Source: QHXW01 sp035297145
GTDB taxonomy: Bacteria; Acidobacteriota; Terriglobia; Bryobacterales; Bryobacteraceae
Length of the DNA: 64,000 bases
Assembly (NCBI GenBank): GCA_035297145.1
Contig: DATGZN010000014.1
Span: 1-64,000 of the forward strand
Direction of reading: 5' to 3'
Shown: piece after piece, positions 24,751 to 33,846 of the stretch
Layout: every line of letters starts with the position of its first letter
Position numbering within the stretch: the stretch's first letter is position 1
Program-made: the position numbers and the translations under genes
Notes under the pieces: generated by a model
What the model saw: only the letters and a program-made list of their open reading frames with translations
What the model was told of the DNA's origin: nothing
Databases searched by the model: none

Positions 24751-27303
24751 TCGCGCGTTGAAAAACAAGCTTTTCGAACGTTGCCGCTGCGGGCGGCCGT
24801 AATCGCTGCCCTGCTGGCGATTCCTGCGAGCGCTCAGCGAGCGCCGCTTTTCAAAAGCGAAATTCTGCCGGTTCTCGAAAAGAACTGTGTGCAGTGCCAC
24901 GGCGATCAAAAGAAGATGGCCGGGCTCGACTTGAGCACGTTCGCGGGGCTGATGGCGGGCGGCTCGAGCGGTCCCGTGATTGCGCCTGGGAAGCCGGAGC
25001 GCAGCCTGTTGTGGCAAATGATCGATTCGGGCAAGATGCCGATGGCCGGCAAATTGACCGACGCCGACAAGCAGCTCATCCGAACCTACATCGAGCAGGG
25101 GCGGTTCCCGTCGATGGAAGCTGCTCAACAAGAACGCGAAGCAGCCAAGATCACGCTGGAGGTGCGCAACTGGTGGTCTTTCCGCAAGCCGGTTGATTCT
25201 GCCGTTCCCAGTGTCAAACACAGCGAGCAGGTGAAGACGCCGATCGACGCCTTCGTTCTCGCAAAATTGGAAGCCAAGGCATGGCAACTGCAGCCCGAGG
25301 CGGACCGCGTTACGCTGATCCGCCGCGCGTATTTGGACTTGACCGGGCTGCCGCCGTCTCCGGCGGAAGTGAAGGCGTTCGCGGAGGACAAATCCGCGGA
25401 TGCGTACGAGAAGCTTGTCGACCGGCTGCTCGCATCACCACATTATGGTGAGCAGTGGGGTCGTCATTGGCTGGACGTGGCGGGCTACTCGGATTCGGTG
25501 GGTGACGCATACGACACGGAACGCGTAGCGGCCTGGAAATACCGCGATTACGTCATCAACGCATTCAACAAGAACAAGCCGTACAACCGATTTTTGATGG
25601 AGCAGTTCGCTGGCGATCAATTGGTTAACTACGATCCGGGCAAGCGGCCAGCGCCCGAGCAGATCGAACCATTGATCGCGACAGGCTTTCTGCGAACCAC
25701 CGCGGACATCACCGATAACCAGACGATCTACCAGGTCGATAAATATTTCGACGCGCTCGAAAAGTCCACGGAGACCAGTCTGAAGGCGGTGATGGGCCTG
25801 ACGGTGCAATGCGCCCGGTGCCACGATCACAAGTTCGACCCGCTTTTGCAAAGAGACTATTACAAGCTGACGGCCGTGTTCCAGGCGGCGTTTGATCCCG
25901 AGAACTGGCTGGCGGCGAATCTGCATTACGGGGAATGGCCGAGCCGGGTGGTGCTCGACATGCAGCCGGACCAGCGCGACACCTGGATCAAGGCGGTCAC
26001 GAGCAACACGTCGAAAGAGCGCCGACGGCAGGAGTTGCTGCTGGCAGCGACCTACGATCGCTACCGCAAGGAATTGAAGACTGGAAAGCAGCTCACCCCG
26101 GAGGAGCGCGAGGCGATCCGCAAGGAGATCGCCGCCGATCCCGATCTCGACGTGGATCCGAATGCGCCAAAGGATGGAATCACAGAAGCCGAATTGGAGA
26201 AGCGCTTCCCGGAACTGGCGGAGAAGAAGGCTGAAATTCAGGCCATGCGGTACAAGGGCGGCGATTCGAAAGTACAGCCGAACTACATCCTGGCCACTTG
26301 GGACGTTTCGAAGACGCCATCACCCACGTACATCTTGCAACGCGGCAATTATCTGGCTCCGGGCGCGGCCGTGGAGCCTGGTATCCCGGCGGTTCTTGAC
26401 GACCCGCAACATCCGTTCCGGTTTCCAGATCCGAAGCAGCATCCCGAATGGCACCACACCGGCAGGCGGCAGGCGCTGGCCGAGTGGCTCACCCAACCCG
26501 ACAATCCGCTCACTGCCCGTGTTTTCGTAAACCGGGTTTGGCAGTTTCACTTTGGCGAAGGCATCGTCAGGTCTGTGGATGATTTTGGTTCACAGGGCAT
26601 GCCGCCGACGCATCCGGAATTGCTCGATTGGCTGGCGGTGCGCTTCGTCGAGCACGGCTGGGACATCAAATGGCTGACCAAAGAGATCATGATGTCGGCC
26701 GTGTATCGCCAGTCGTCGGTAGAGGATCCAGTCAAAATGGCAGCGGATCCAAGCGACAAGCTGCTCTGGCGGAAGGCGCCCATACGTCTCGAAGCCGAGG
26801 TGATTCGCGATTCCATGTTGAAAGTCAGCGGTCTGCTGAATCCGGAGATGTTCGGGCCGCAACTGCCACTGAAGCAGGCCGACGACGGGCAGTGGCTGGA
26901 AGACGAGAAGAAGATCAATCCAAACCGGCGCAGCATGTATCTTTCATTCGCTCGGACGCGGCCCGAGGGATTTCTGCACGCTTTCGATTGTCCGGATATG
27001 ACGTCGGATTCGCAATCGCAGCGGTTCCGGTCGGCGCTTCCGGCGCAATCGCTGGCGCTTTTGAACAATGCGCTGGTCAGGCGCACCTCGCTGGCGTTCA
27101 CAGAACAGGTATTGGAACGAAGCAAGGGAAATGCCGAGGACGCGCTGGAGCTGGCGTTCGACGCCACGTATTCACGCAAACCCTACCCGGAGGAACTGGA
27201 GCTCGCGCGGAAGGTGATGTCATCTTCCGCCGATCCCAAAGAAGGTTTGCGGCTCTTCCTTCAGGGTTTGATGGCGGCCAATGATTTTCTTTACAGCTTC
27301 TGA
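24748..27303 (+). CDS. PSCyt1-DUF1549-DUF1553 c-type cytochrome-like exported protein
   Basis: 851 residues with a signal peptide ending near ASAQR. PSCyt1 (about 35-105) has the haem motif CVQCH and a closing GKMPMAG. DUF1549/PSCyt2 (about 145-355) follows, with FVLAKLEAKAWQLQPEADRV, the ASPHYGEQWGRHWLDVAGYS block and a second CxxCH, CARCHDHKFDPLLQRDYY. DUF1553/PSD1 forms the C-terminal half (RQALAEWLTQPDNPLTARVF, RVWQFHFGEGIV). Families of this type occur in Planctomycetes, Verrucomicrobia and Acidobacteria beside DUF1501 proteins, as here (21 bp to the next gene). They are thought to act in periplasmic polysaccharide use, but no activity is proven. Confidence 0.93.
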   Translation: MSRVEKQAFRTLPLRAAVIAALLAIPASAQRAPLFKSEILPVLEKNCVQCHGDQKKMAGLDLSTFAGLMAGGSSGPVIAPGKPERSLLWQMIDSGKMPMAGKLTDADKQLIRTYIEQGRFPSMEAAQQEREAAKITLEVRNWWSFRKPVDSAVPSVKHSEQVKTPIDAFVLAKLEAKAWQLQPEADRVTLIRRAYLDLTGLPPSPAEVKAFAEDKSADAYEKLVDRLLASPHYGEQWGRHWLDVAGYSDSVGDAYDTERVAAWKYRDYVINAFNKNKPYNRFLMEQFAGDQLVNYDPGKRPAPEQIEPLIATGFLRTTADITDNQTIYQVDKYFDALEKSTETSLKAVMGLTVQCARCHDHKFDPLLQRDYYKLTAVFQAAFDPENWLAANLHYGEWPSRVVLDMQPDQRDTWIKAVTSNTSKERRRQELLLAATYDRYRKELKTGKQLTPEEREAIRKEIAADPDLDVDPNAPKDGITEAELEKRFPELAEKKAEIQAMRYKGGDSKVQPNYILATWDVSKTPSPTYILQRGNYLAPGAAVEPGIPAVLDDPQHPFRFPDPKQHPEWHHTGRRQALAEWLTQPDNPLTARVFVNRVWQFHFGEGIVRSVDDFGSQGMPPTHPELLDWLAVRFVEHGWDIKWLTKEIMMSAVYRQSSVEDPVKMAADPSDKLLWRKAPIRLEAEVIRDSMLKVSGLLNPEMFGPQLPLKQADDGQWLEDEKKINPNRRSMYLSFARTRPEGFLHAFDCPDMTSDSQSQRFRSALPAQSLALLNNALVRRTSLAFTEQVLERSKGNAEDALELAFDATYSRKPYPEELELARKVMSSSADPKEGLRLFLQGLMAANDFLYSF

Positions 27304-27324
27304 GCATCGAGGAGACGTGGACCA

Positions 27325-28755
27325 ATGAAGATTTCGCGCAGGCGGGCGTTACAGGAAGCGGCGGGTGGGCTCGGCGCGGTGGCGCTGAGCTGGCTGCTGG
27401 ACCAGCAGAACGTATTCGGAGCCCCAACAGTGGCAGCGCCAGGGCCGCTCTACAATCTGAAGCCGAAGCAGCCGCATTTCGCGCCCAAGGCGAAGAACGT
27501 AATCTTCATCTACATCAGCGGCGGACCCAGCACCATCGACATGTTCGATCCAAAGCCCGGGCTTTTGAAATATGACGGGAAGCCCGCGCCGTTCGAAATC
27601 AAAGGGCGCGCACTGAACGGCTCGCAGCAGATCATGGCCAGCCCATGGTCATTCCAGCAGTTCGGGCAGAGCGGGCGGCCTGTATCCGAGTTGCTGCCCT
27701 ATTTTGCAAAGGCTGTAGACCAGGTAGCGTTCGTAAGGTCGATGACGACGGATCGAATCGATCACTCGACGGCGCAGTTCACGTTTGTCACCGGGCGCGG
27801 GATCACAGGATTCCCGAGCATCGGCTCATGGATCGCGTATGGGTTGGGGACCGAGAACCAGAATCTGCCGGCATTCATCGCGCTGGAGAATGGACAAGCC
27901 ACGATTGCCACAAGGGCGTATTCTTCGGCTTGGCTGCCGCCGGTCTACTCGGGGACGAAGATGGAAGCGAATCCCGAAGCGCCGATGTTCGATATCAAGC
28001 GTCCCAAGGATATGAGCGGAGATCAGCAGGCGGAGCTTCTGCAAATTGTAGAGGGACTGAACCGGGTGCAGAAGAAGGCGTATCCGCTCGATCAGGATCT
28101 GGAGGCGCGCATCGCCAATTACGAATTATCGGCCCGCATGCAGATCGAAGCGATGAAGGTGGCCGACATCACCAACGAAAGCGCAGCCACGAAGCAGCTG
28201 TACGGCCTGGAAGATAAAGTCGCCGGGCCATTTTCACATAATTGCCTGATGGCGCGGCGGCTGGTAGAAAGCGGCGTTCGGTTTGTCACCATCATCAGCG
28301 GCAGCGGCGGCGGAGCGGGGTGGGATTGCCACAACAATATCCAGGGCTCCATGCCGGGCCTGTGCAAGAGCATTGACCAGGGCATGTACGCGCTGCTTAC
28401 GGATTTGAAAGCGAGAGGCATGATGGAAAGCACGTTGGTGGTCTGGTCGGGCGAGTTCGGCCGGCTGCCTACCATTGAAGCCAAGAACGTGCGGCCAGGC
28501 CGCGACCACAATCCTTACGGATTCAGTATGTGGATGGCAGGGGCCGGAGTGAAGCCAGGCATAGATTACGGTGCCACGGATGATCTCGGCTACGCCGCCA
28601 TCAAAGACTACAAGCTTACCCACAGCGACATCCACGCCACCATCCAGCATCTGGTCGGGCTGGACTACAAGAAAAACACCTACCTCTATGAGGGCCGCGA
28701 CGAATCCCTGGTCGGCATCAACCCGGCGCGCGTGGTGAACGAAGTTCTGGTGTAG
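27325..28755 (+). CDS. DUF1501 protein, Tat-exported sulfatase/phosphatase-like fold
   Basis: 476 residues. The N-terminus MKISRRRALQEAAGGLGAVAL is a twin-arginine signal. DUF1501 landmarks: HFAPKAKNVIFIYISGGPST, IDMFDPKPGLLKYDGKP, GSWIAYGLGTENQNLPAFI, LVVWSGEFGRLPT and GRDHNPYGFSMWMAGAGVKPG. The domain belongs to the alkaline-phosphatase superfamily, with metal-binding Asp/His residues in the FIYISGGPSTIDMFD and GRDHNPYG segments. It follows the DUF1553 gene closely with a GAGGAG ribosome binding site, the standard pair. A partner role is likely; the substrate is unknown. Confidence 0.92.
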   Translation: MKISRRRALQEAAGGLGAVALSWLLDQQNVFGAPTVAAPGPLYNLKPKQPHFAPKAKNVIFIYISGGPSTIDMFDPKPGLLKYDGKPAPFEIKGRALNGSQQIMASPWSFQQFGQSGRPVSELLPYFAKAVDQVAFVRSMTTDRIDHSTAQFTFVTGRGITGFPSIGSWIAYGLGTENQNLPAFIALENGQATIATRAYSSAWLPPVYSGTKMEANPEAPMFDIKRPKDMSGDQQAELLQIVEGLNRVQKKAYPLDQDLEARIANYELSARMQIEAMKVADITNESAATKQLYGLEDKVAGPFSHNCLMARRLVESGVRFVTIISGSGGGAGWDCHNNIQGSMPGLCKSIDQGMYALLTDLKARGMMESTLVVWSGEFGRLPTIEAKNVRPGRDHNPYGFSMWMAGAGVKPGIDYGATDDLGYAAIKDYKLTHSDIHATIQHLVGLDYKKNTYLYEGRDESLVGINPARVVNEVLV

Positions 28756-28793
28756 TCGGCCCGCTTGCCCGTGGTGCGAGTATTATTGATTCT

Positions 28794-30413
28794 GTGAACG
28801 CCGCCCGGGTCCTCGCACGATCCCTATTCATCACGGCCGTGATGGCTTTTCTGTGCCACGCGCAGACAGGCCTGCCGGTGACTTACGATCGGATCCTCCA
28901 GGCCAGCCTCGAACCCGGTAACTGGCTCACATATTCGGGCGATTACAGCAGTCATCACTTCAGCACTCTCGACCAGATCACCAGCGACAACGTCGGGCGG
29001 CTGCACGCGAAGTGGATCTATCAAATGCACCACGCCAAGGTTGAGGCGACTCCCATCGTGGTGGACGGCATCATGTACGTTACGCGTCCGCCTAGCGACG
29101 TGATCGCCCTCGATGCCGAGACCGGCCGAGCCTTGTGGACTTACGAGTATCGGTTGCCGCGGAGAGTGTACACGTGTTGCGGCGAAGTGAACCGCGGCGT
29201 GGCAATTCTGGGCAGCAAGGTGTTTCTGAGCACTCTGGATGCAAAGTTGGTGGCGCTCGACGCGCGCTCCGGACGTATGCTCTGGACCAAGCAGATCGTA
29301 GATCCGACGCTGGGTTACACCGCAACGGCCGCACCGCTAGTCGTCAAAGACAAAGTAATTGTAGGGATTTCAGGCGGCGAAGCAGGCGTGCGCGGTTTCG
29401 TGGATGCGTATTACGCCGCAACCGGCGAGCGCGCCTGGCGCTTCTACACCATTCCCGCGCCGGGCGAGCCGGGATCGGAAAGCTGGACAGGCGATTCGTG
29501 GCAACACGGCGGAGGAACCACATGGATCACGGGCTCGTATGATCCGGATCTGAACCTTGTTTACTGGGGCACCGGCAATCCGGGACCCGACTACAACGGT
29601 GATGTGCGCCAAGGGGACAACCTCTACTCATGCTCTGTGGTAGCGCTGGACCTCGATACCGGAAAATTGAAATGGCATTTTCAATTCACGCCGCATGATA
29701 CGCATGATTGGGATTCCACGCAGGTTCCCGTGCTGCTCGATTCGACAGTGGGCGGGCGGCCAAGGAAGCTGCTGGTCGAGGCCAGCCGCAATGGTTTTTA
29801 CTACGTACTCGATCGCCAGACCGGTGAATTCCTTTTAGCCAAGCCGTACGTGAAACAAACCTGGGCGAAGGAGATCGACGGCAAGGGACGACCCGTGATG
29901 TTACCGGGCCAGGTGCCGACCATGGAGGGAAACGACTCTATCTGGCCGGGAGTTGATGGCGGGAACAACTGGATGTCGCCGAGTTACAACCCCATCACCA
30001 AGCTGCTTTACGTTTCGGCGCGCGAGGAGAGGCGCAGATTTTTCAAATCCGACACGCTGGAGTTTCGCGCCGGCGAGATGTACGCGGGTGGCGGTGGGGG
30101 CGGAGGAAAGTTCCGGCCAGACGAGAATGCGGGCAAGCTTCTGGCCATCACGCCGGAGACAGGTGAGATTCAATGGGAGCACCGCCTGCTGTCGCCGCAT
30201 TGGTCGGGCGTGCTCTCTACCGCGGGCAATCTCGTTTTCTCCAGCACGTTCGAGGGCAATATCTTCGCTCTCGATGCCCGGACCGGAAAAGAGCTCTGGC
30301 ACTTTCCCGGCGGCGACAAGGTTTATGCCAGCCCAATCACGTTTTTGAGCCGGGGAAAACAGTTGATCACGCTGCCGATTGGAGACAACCTGATTGCCTT
30401 TGCGCTGGATTGA
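28794..30413 (+). CDS. PQQ-dependent alcohol dehydrogenase, lanthanide-type signature
   Basis: 539 residues from a GTG start, with a signal peptide (LFITAVMAFLCHAQ). Eight-bladed quinoprotein propeller: repeated LDAETGRALWTYEY, LDARSGRMLWTKQ and LDTGKLKWHF blades. PQQ-site features: adjacent Cys128-Cys129 (VYTCCGEV), Glu196 in GISGGEAGVRG, Asn262 in GTGNPGPD and catalytic Asp305 in HDTHDWDST. Asp307, two residues on, occupies the position that marks lanthanide-dependent enzymes (XoxF, PedH). It would oxidise alcohols or aldehydes in the periplasm and pass electrons to a cytochrome c, which is encoded next with a 20-base overlap. The substrate is unknown. Confidence 0.9.
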   Translation: MNAARVLARSLFITAVMAFLCHAQTGLPVTYDRILQASLEPGNWLTYSGDYSSHHFSTLDQITSDNVGRLHAKWIYQMHHAKVEATPIVVDGIMYVTRPPSDVIALDAETGRALWTYEYRLPRRVYTCCGEVNRGVAILGSKVFLSTLDAKLVALDARSGRMLWTKQIVDPTLGYTATAAPLVVKDKVIVGISGGEAGVRGFVDAYYAATGERAWRFYTIPAPGEPGSESWTGDSWQHGGGTTWITGSYDPDLNLVYWGTGNPGPDYNGDVRQGDNLYSCSVVALDLDTGKLKWHFQFTPHDTHDWDSTQVPVLLDSTVGGRPRKLLVEASRNGFYYVLDRQTGEFLLAKPYVKQTWAKEIDGKGRPVMLPGQVPTMEGNDSIWPGVDGGNNWMSPSYNPITKLLYVSAREERRRFFKSDTLEFRAGEMYAGGGGGGGKFRPDENAGKLLAITPETGEIQWEHRLLSPHWSGVLSTAGNLVFSSTFEGNIFALDARTGKELWHFPGGDKVYASPITFLSRGKQLITLPIGDNLIAFALD

Positions 30414-31224
30414 GCGAACTGCCGCAAGAATCTTCGTCGCGGGCTGGATGCTGGCGGCCGCACTGCCGGCGCAGGCGCAGAGGATGCGAGGGGACGAAGC
30501 GCGCAACGCAGCCAACCTGCCGGAGAAAAATCCGCTGGCTTCCGAAGCCGATATCGCCATTGGACGCCAGCTATTCCTGGGCCGCTGCGCGCTCTGTCAC
30601 GGGCAAGACGGCGAGGGAGGGCGCGGTGCCGCTCTCAATACCGGCCAGTTCCGCCACGGGACATCGGATCGTGAAATGTTTATGACCGTCCGCAATGGCA
30701 TTCCCAATACCGAAATGCCCGGCACGTTTCTGACGGATCCGGAAGTCTGGCGCCTAGTGGCCTATGTCAAGCGGCTGGGCTCGACGCGAGCACCGGAAGA
30801 AAAGGTATCGGGTGATCCGCAGGCGGGGCGCACGGTCTATGAGAGCCAGGGTTGCGCCACTTGCCACCGCATCGACGGCTCTGGTGGCGACCTGGGTCCC
30901 GATTTATCCGCGGTTGGTGCGCAGAGCTCGTTGCGGTACTTGCGCGATTCGATCGTCAACCCCAGCGCTTACATTCCGCTCAGCTATAGAAGCGTCACCG
31001 TCACCGGCGTCAGTGGCATGAAGACCAGGGGCCTTCATCTCAACGAAGACGACTACTCGATTCAATTACGCGATCTCGATGGCAATCCCCGGTCTTTTAT
31101 GAAAAGCGAGTTGAACGAGATCCGGTACGAAAGAGAGTCGCTGATGCCGCCTTACCGCACACTTTCCGAAAGCGATCTGGATAACTTACTGGCCTATCTG
31201 AAATCCTTGAAGGGGAAGCGCTAG
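30394..31224 (+). CDS. Di-haem cytochrome c, likely electron acceptor of the PQQ enzyme
   Basis: 276 residues from a TTG start (a second TTG at 30400 is possible), with a signal peptide ending in LPAQAQR. Two cytochrome c domains carry CALCHGQDGEG (about residues 66-75) and CATCHRIDGSGGDLGPDLS (about 155-175); Met ligands are probably in TEMPGTFLT and SLMPPYRTLSE. The second half resembles the haem-binding domain fused to acidobacterial/verrucomicrobial membrane-bound dehydrogenases. The 20-base overlap with the PQQ dehydrogenase gene argues for joint translation and for direct electron transfer between them. Confidence 0.9.
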   Translation: MPLRWIERTAARIFVAGWMLAAALPAQAQRMRGDEARNAANLPEKNPLASEADIAIGRQLFLGRCALCHGQDGEGGRGAALNTGQFRHGTSDREMFMTVRNGIPNTEMPGTFLTDPEVWRLVAYVKRLGSTRAPEEKVSGDPQAGRTVYESQGCATCHRIDGSGGDLGPDLSAVGAQSSLRYLRDSIVNPSAYIPLSYRSVTVTGVSGMKTRGLHLNEDDYSIQLRDLDGNPRSFMKSELNEIRYERESLMPPYRTLSESDLDNLLAYLKSLKGKR

Positions 31225-31231
31225 ACCCCAC

Positions 31232-32350
31232 TTAGAGACGGAGGAAGATCTTGTGCCGGTACAGCCAGTAACATAGCGACCACATCACGAGCAAGACGGC
31301 ACAACTTTGCGCGACCGGCGCCAATGTTCCGAGAAAAACAAAATTGCCAGTGAAGACGGCGACTGATTTGTTCAGCCAGCCGCGCAGAATCAGGTCAAGT
31401 GAATAGATGAAGATTGCGTTCGAGCCGGCCACCAAAAGCGGAAACGTAAGCTTGCGGTACCCGGCCACCTCGATCAGCAGATAGAGGACGAGGAACATCG
31501 CCAGCACCCAGCCCGCGCTATACAAAGCGAAGGAAGCGGTCCAGATTCTCCGGATGATCGGAATGAATGGCGAAAGAACCAACCCGCCGGCGAACGCACC
31601 CACCATTGCCAGCGCGAGGATCTTCATTTGCTCGGAGCGGGGGCGGCTGCTGCGGAGCAGGTTGCCGGCCCACACACCGAATACCGCCGTTGCGGAAGTG
31701 CTAATGACGTTGAGATTGGTGGTCCAAGACTCGTAGTTGTAGCCCATGATGGCGCGATCGATGACGGCTCCGATGTTGCCTGTTTTCGTAAATGCGCCAT
31801 CCGGGCTCGGAAACAGGAAGAACAAACTGGAATGAACCGTGAGGAGTGCGACCCCTGCCGCCACCTGATAAGAGAACTTCCACTGCATGATCAGGAAACA
31901 CAGCAGATACGCAACCGCAATATGCGTTAGGATGTTGTGCATTTGAAAGTGCAGCCGGTTGGCCTCAATCGAGATCAGGATCTGGCTGAGCAGCATGAGA
32001 CGCAAACAGCGCGCCAGCACGTGCCGGAGGTTCTGACCGAATGTAGCTCCCTTCTCGGTGCGCCGCCCGAGTGAAAAAGGCATCGACATTCCCACCATGA
32101 GTAGGAACGCGGGCGCAATCAGATCGTAAAACGTTGTCCCTACCCAGGAACTGTGATCAAACTGCACGGCGATGGCGTGATAGCGAGGATTATTGACAAG
32201 CCCTTGGAACCCCAATCCGTCCGAGACCAGCAGAATCATGATCAGGCCGCGAAAAGCATCGAGCGGAAGAAACCGGCGTGCCTCCACCGTCTCCCGCGAC
32301 ACTGCGGCGGGAACATGGGAGGGTGCGGCCGCCACCTCGCCGGTCAGCAT
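31232..32350 (-). CDS. Membrane acyltransferase, DUF5009/HGSNAT-like
   Basis: 372 residues with about ten membrane helices. The start of the membrane part, RFLPLDAFRGLIMILLVSDG, is the hallmark of COG4299/DUF5009 proteins, bacterial relatives of heparan-alpha-glucosaminide N-acetyltransferase, which transfer acetyl groups across the membrane to amino sugars. FYDLIAPAFLLMVGMSMPFS follows as expected. The gene converges with the cytochrome gene (8 bp) and lies 89 bp downstream of the C39-like peptidase gene on the same strand; it may or may not be part of that operon. The acceptor sugar is unknown. Confidence 0.82.
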   Translation of the reverse strand: MLTGEVAAAPSHVPAAVSRETVEARRFLPLDAFRGLIMILLVSDGLGFQGLVNNPRYHAIAVQFDHSSWVGTTFYDLIAPAFLLMVGMSMPFSLGRRTEKGATFGQNLRHVLARCLRLMLLSQILISIEANRLHFQMHNILTHIAVAYLLCFLIMQWKFSYQVAAGVALLTVHSSLFFLFPSPDGAFTKTGNIGAVIDRAIMGYNYESWTTNLNVISTSATAVFGVWAGNLLRSSRPRSEQMKILALAMVGAFAGGLVLSPFIPIIRRIWTASFALYSAGWVLAMFLVLYLLIEVAGYRKLTFPLLVAGSNAIFIYSLDLILRGWLNKSVAVFTGNFVFLGTLAPVAQSCAVLLVMWSLCYWLYRHKIFLRL

Positions 32351-32439
32351 GCGAGCATTCTAACACTGCTGTCGCGAAGGCACGCCAGAAGCAGGCTTAC
32401 CTCACTCGGCTTCCGGCATCAATTACCGCAGGAACAGGT

Positions 32440-33525
32440 TTACGCGGTGAAACCCAAGTTCTTCAGCAAGGCACGGCCGAGTTCGTGTCCATCGAGCGGG
32501 GGCAGCGGCCGGCTGCGTTCCTCGTTCTGCATGCGGCGCGCTTCCTGCTTCCGACGCTCCGACTCCCTTTGCGCGTCCAACCTATCGTGGTGCGCCTTGA
32601 GGTGCGCCAATTCCTCGGCTTGCGCCAGCTTCAGCTTTTCCTTGCTGCCGGCGATGAAATCGAGCTGCTGCTTGAGCTCCGGGCGTTCCGCCACGGCCGG
32701 CAGAGTCCCGACGAACGCCCGGAATTTGTCTAGTTCGCCAAACAGGCGGTCCAGTTTCCAGGGATCGGCCTTGGCCTCCTGAGGGTTCGACGCAGGGGCG
32801 CTCGGACCATCCAGCGAGGGGGAATCGACGGAGCAGTCGTGCGGCTGCAGGCTGAAAGTCCACATGCAATCGCAGGCCGGGCAGCAGACGTAATTCCACA
32901 TCCGCGCGATACAACCATCCCGCATGCAACCCAGTACGGCGCCAGGTTGCAGGCCGACGGGCTTCTTGCACTGCGGGCAACCGACTCTGGAGGGCATGGG
33001 AGTGTGGCAGAACTCGCACTCGGGTTTTGCAGGCATATGGCCGGCGATCCCGATTAGTACGTTTCCCAGAATCTCTGAGTTCGAAACCTGCGGCAGCCAC
33101 AGCGCCAGCAACTCCGCGTGTGAGAGACGCCGCGACGGACCAAGCAATGGATCGTGCAGAGTGACATCCCTGTCATCCAGATCTACCAGCACCGAGTAAT
33201 GTCCTGCCGGCGAGTCTTTCTGCAAGCTGTGATTCAGAATCGCGCGAATCCCCCACTCCTTGCAGAGCCGCAGAGCTTGCAGCGGGTACCGCGCCTGAAT
33301 GACCACCGCGTTGAAGCCGCGGTTCACGGCGTCCTGGGCCATCAAGTGTGTCGTCGATGCGAGGCTGCCGAGTGGGCCGGACTTCGATATCGCGGGCCAG
33401 ATCTCGTGCTGTGGGACGTCCTTGCCTAAGGACCGGTAAATCATGCGCAGGCTTGCCGCGCCGCACGTCCGGCTAGTCTGCGAATCGTTTTGCGTATCGT
33501 AGGGGATCGCTGCTAACGCCGCCAT
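32440..33525 (-). CDS. C39-like cysteine peptidase with zinc-ribbon cysteines, candidate T6SS effector
   Basis: 361 residues from the ATG at 33525, preceded by TTAGGAG. The N-terminal 160 residues fit a C39-like papain fold: Cys21 in SRTCGAASLRMIY, His109 in AGHYSVLVDLDD and Asp125 in VTLHDPLLGP form a plausible catalytic triad. Residues 170-220 hold two Cys clusters (CEFCH...CPQC and CMRDGC...CCPACDC) that look like zinc ribbons. The C-terminus is a charged coiled coil (about 265-345). There is no signal peptide. It is the last gene of the vgrG-PAAR operon, so delivery by the spike as a protease effector is the best inference; a peptidase that processes a partner is the alternative. Confidence 0.7.
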   Translation of the reverse strand: MAALAAIPYDTQNDSQTSRTCGAASLRMIYRSLGKDVPQHEIWPAISKSGPLGSLASTTHLMAQDAVNRGFNAVVIQARYPLQALRLCKEWGIRAILNHSLQKDSPAGHYSVLVDLDDRDVTLHDPLLGPSRRLSHAELLALWLPQVSNSEILGNVLIGIAGHMPAKPECEFCHTPMPSRVGCPQCKKPVGLQPGAVLGCMRDGCIARMWNYVCCPACDCMWTFSLQPHDCSVDSPSLDGPSAPASNPQEAKADPWKLDRLFGELDKFRAFVGTLPAVAERPELKQQLDFIAGSKEKLKLAQAEELAHLKAHHDRLDAQRESERRKQEARRMQNEERSRPLPPLDGHELGRALLKNLGFTA

Positions 33526-33536
33526 AGTCACAACTC

Positions 33537-33824
33537 CTAACCGATCAGAACCGTAGAACAGCCGAGGGCGATGAAACCGGCGTGGCACGTCCGATCGCCC
33601 ACGCGCGCCGCTGGTTTGCCGCCGATCAGGACCGTCGTCGATGCAAGCGCAATGACATCGATTGGGCCAACGCACATGGCCAGGTCCCCGGTACGGGCGG
33701 CTGCCTGGCCCCCAATCAGCACCGTCGGGCAGCCGAGGAGAATCGGCCCGCCGATGTGCGGCGATGGTCCGTTCATCATCGTACAAACATGTTGATCGCC
33801 CATACGTGCAGCTGGTTGTCCCAT
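33537..33824 (-). CDS. PAAR-repeat spike tip protein
   Basis: 95 residues from the ATG at 33824 (GGAGGATTGAGGAA precedes it; the frame is open further upstream). The protein is built only of PAAR repeats: QPAARMGDQHVC, GGQAAARTGDLAMCVG and GGKPAARVGDRTCHAG, each followed by a TVLIG ending. PAAR proteins cap the VgrG trimer with a Zn-binding cone and attach effectors. There is no toxin extension, so cargo is likely to bind separately. It lies 11 bp before the peptidase gene and 22 bp after the DUF6931-like gene. Confidence 0.93.
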   Translation of the reverse strand: MGQPAARMGDQHVCTMMNGPSPHIGGPILLGCPTVLIGGQAAARTGDLAMCVGPIDVIALASTTVLIGGKPAARVGDRTCHAGFIALGCSTVLIG

Positions 33825-33846
33825 TTCCTCAATCCTCCATCCCCTT

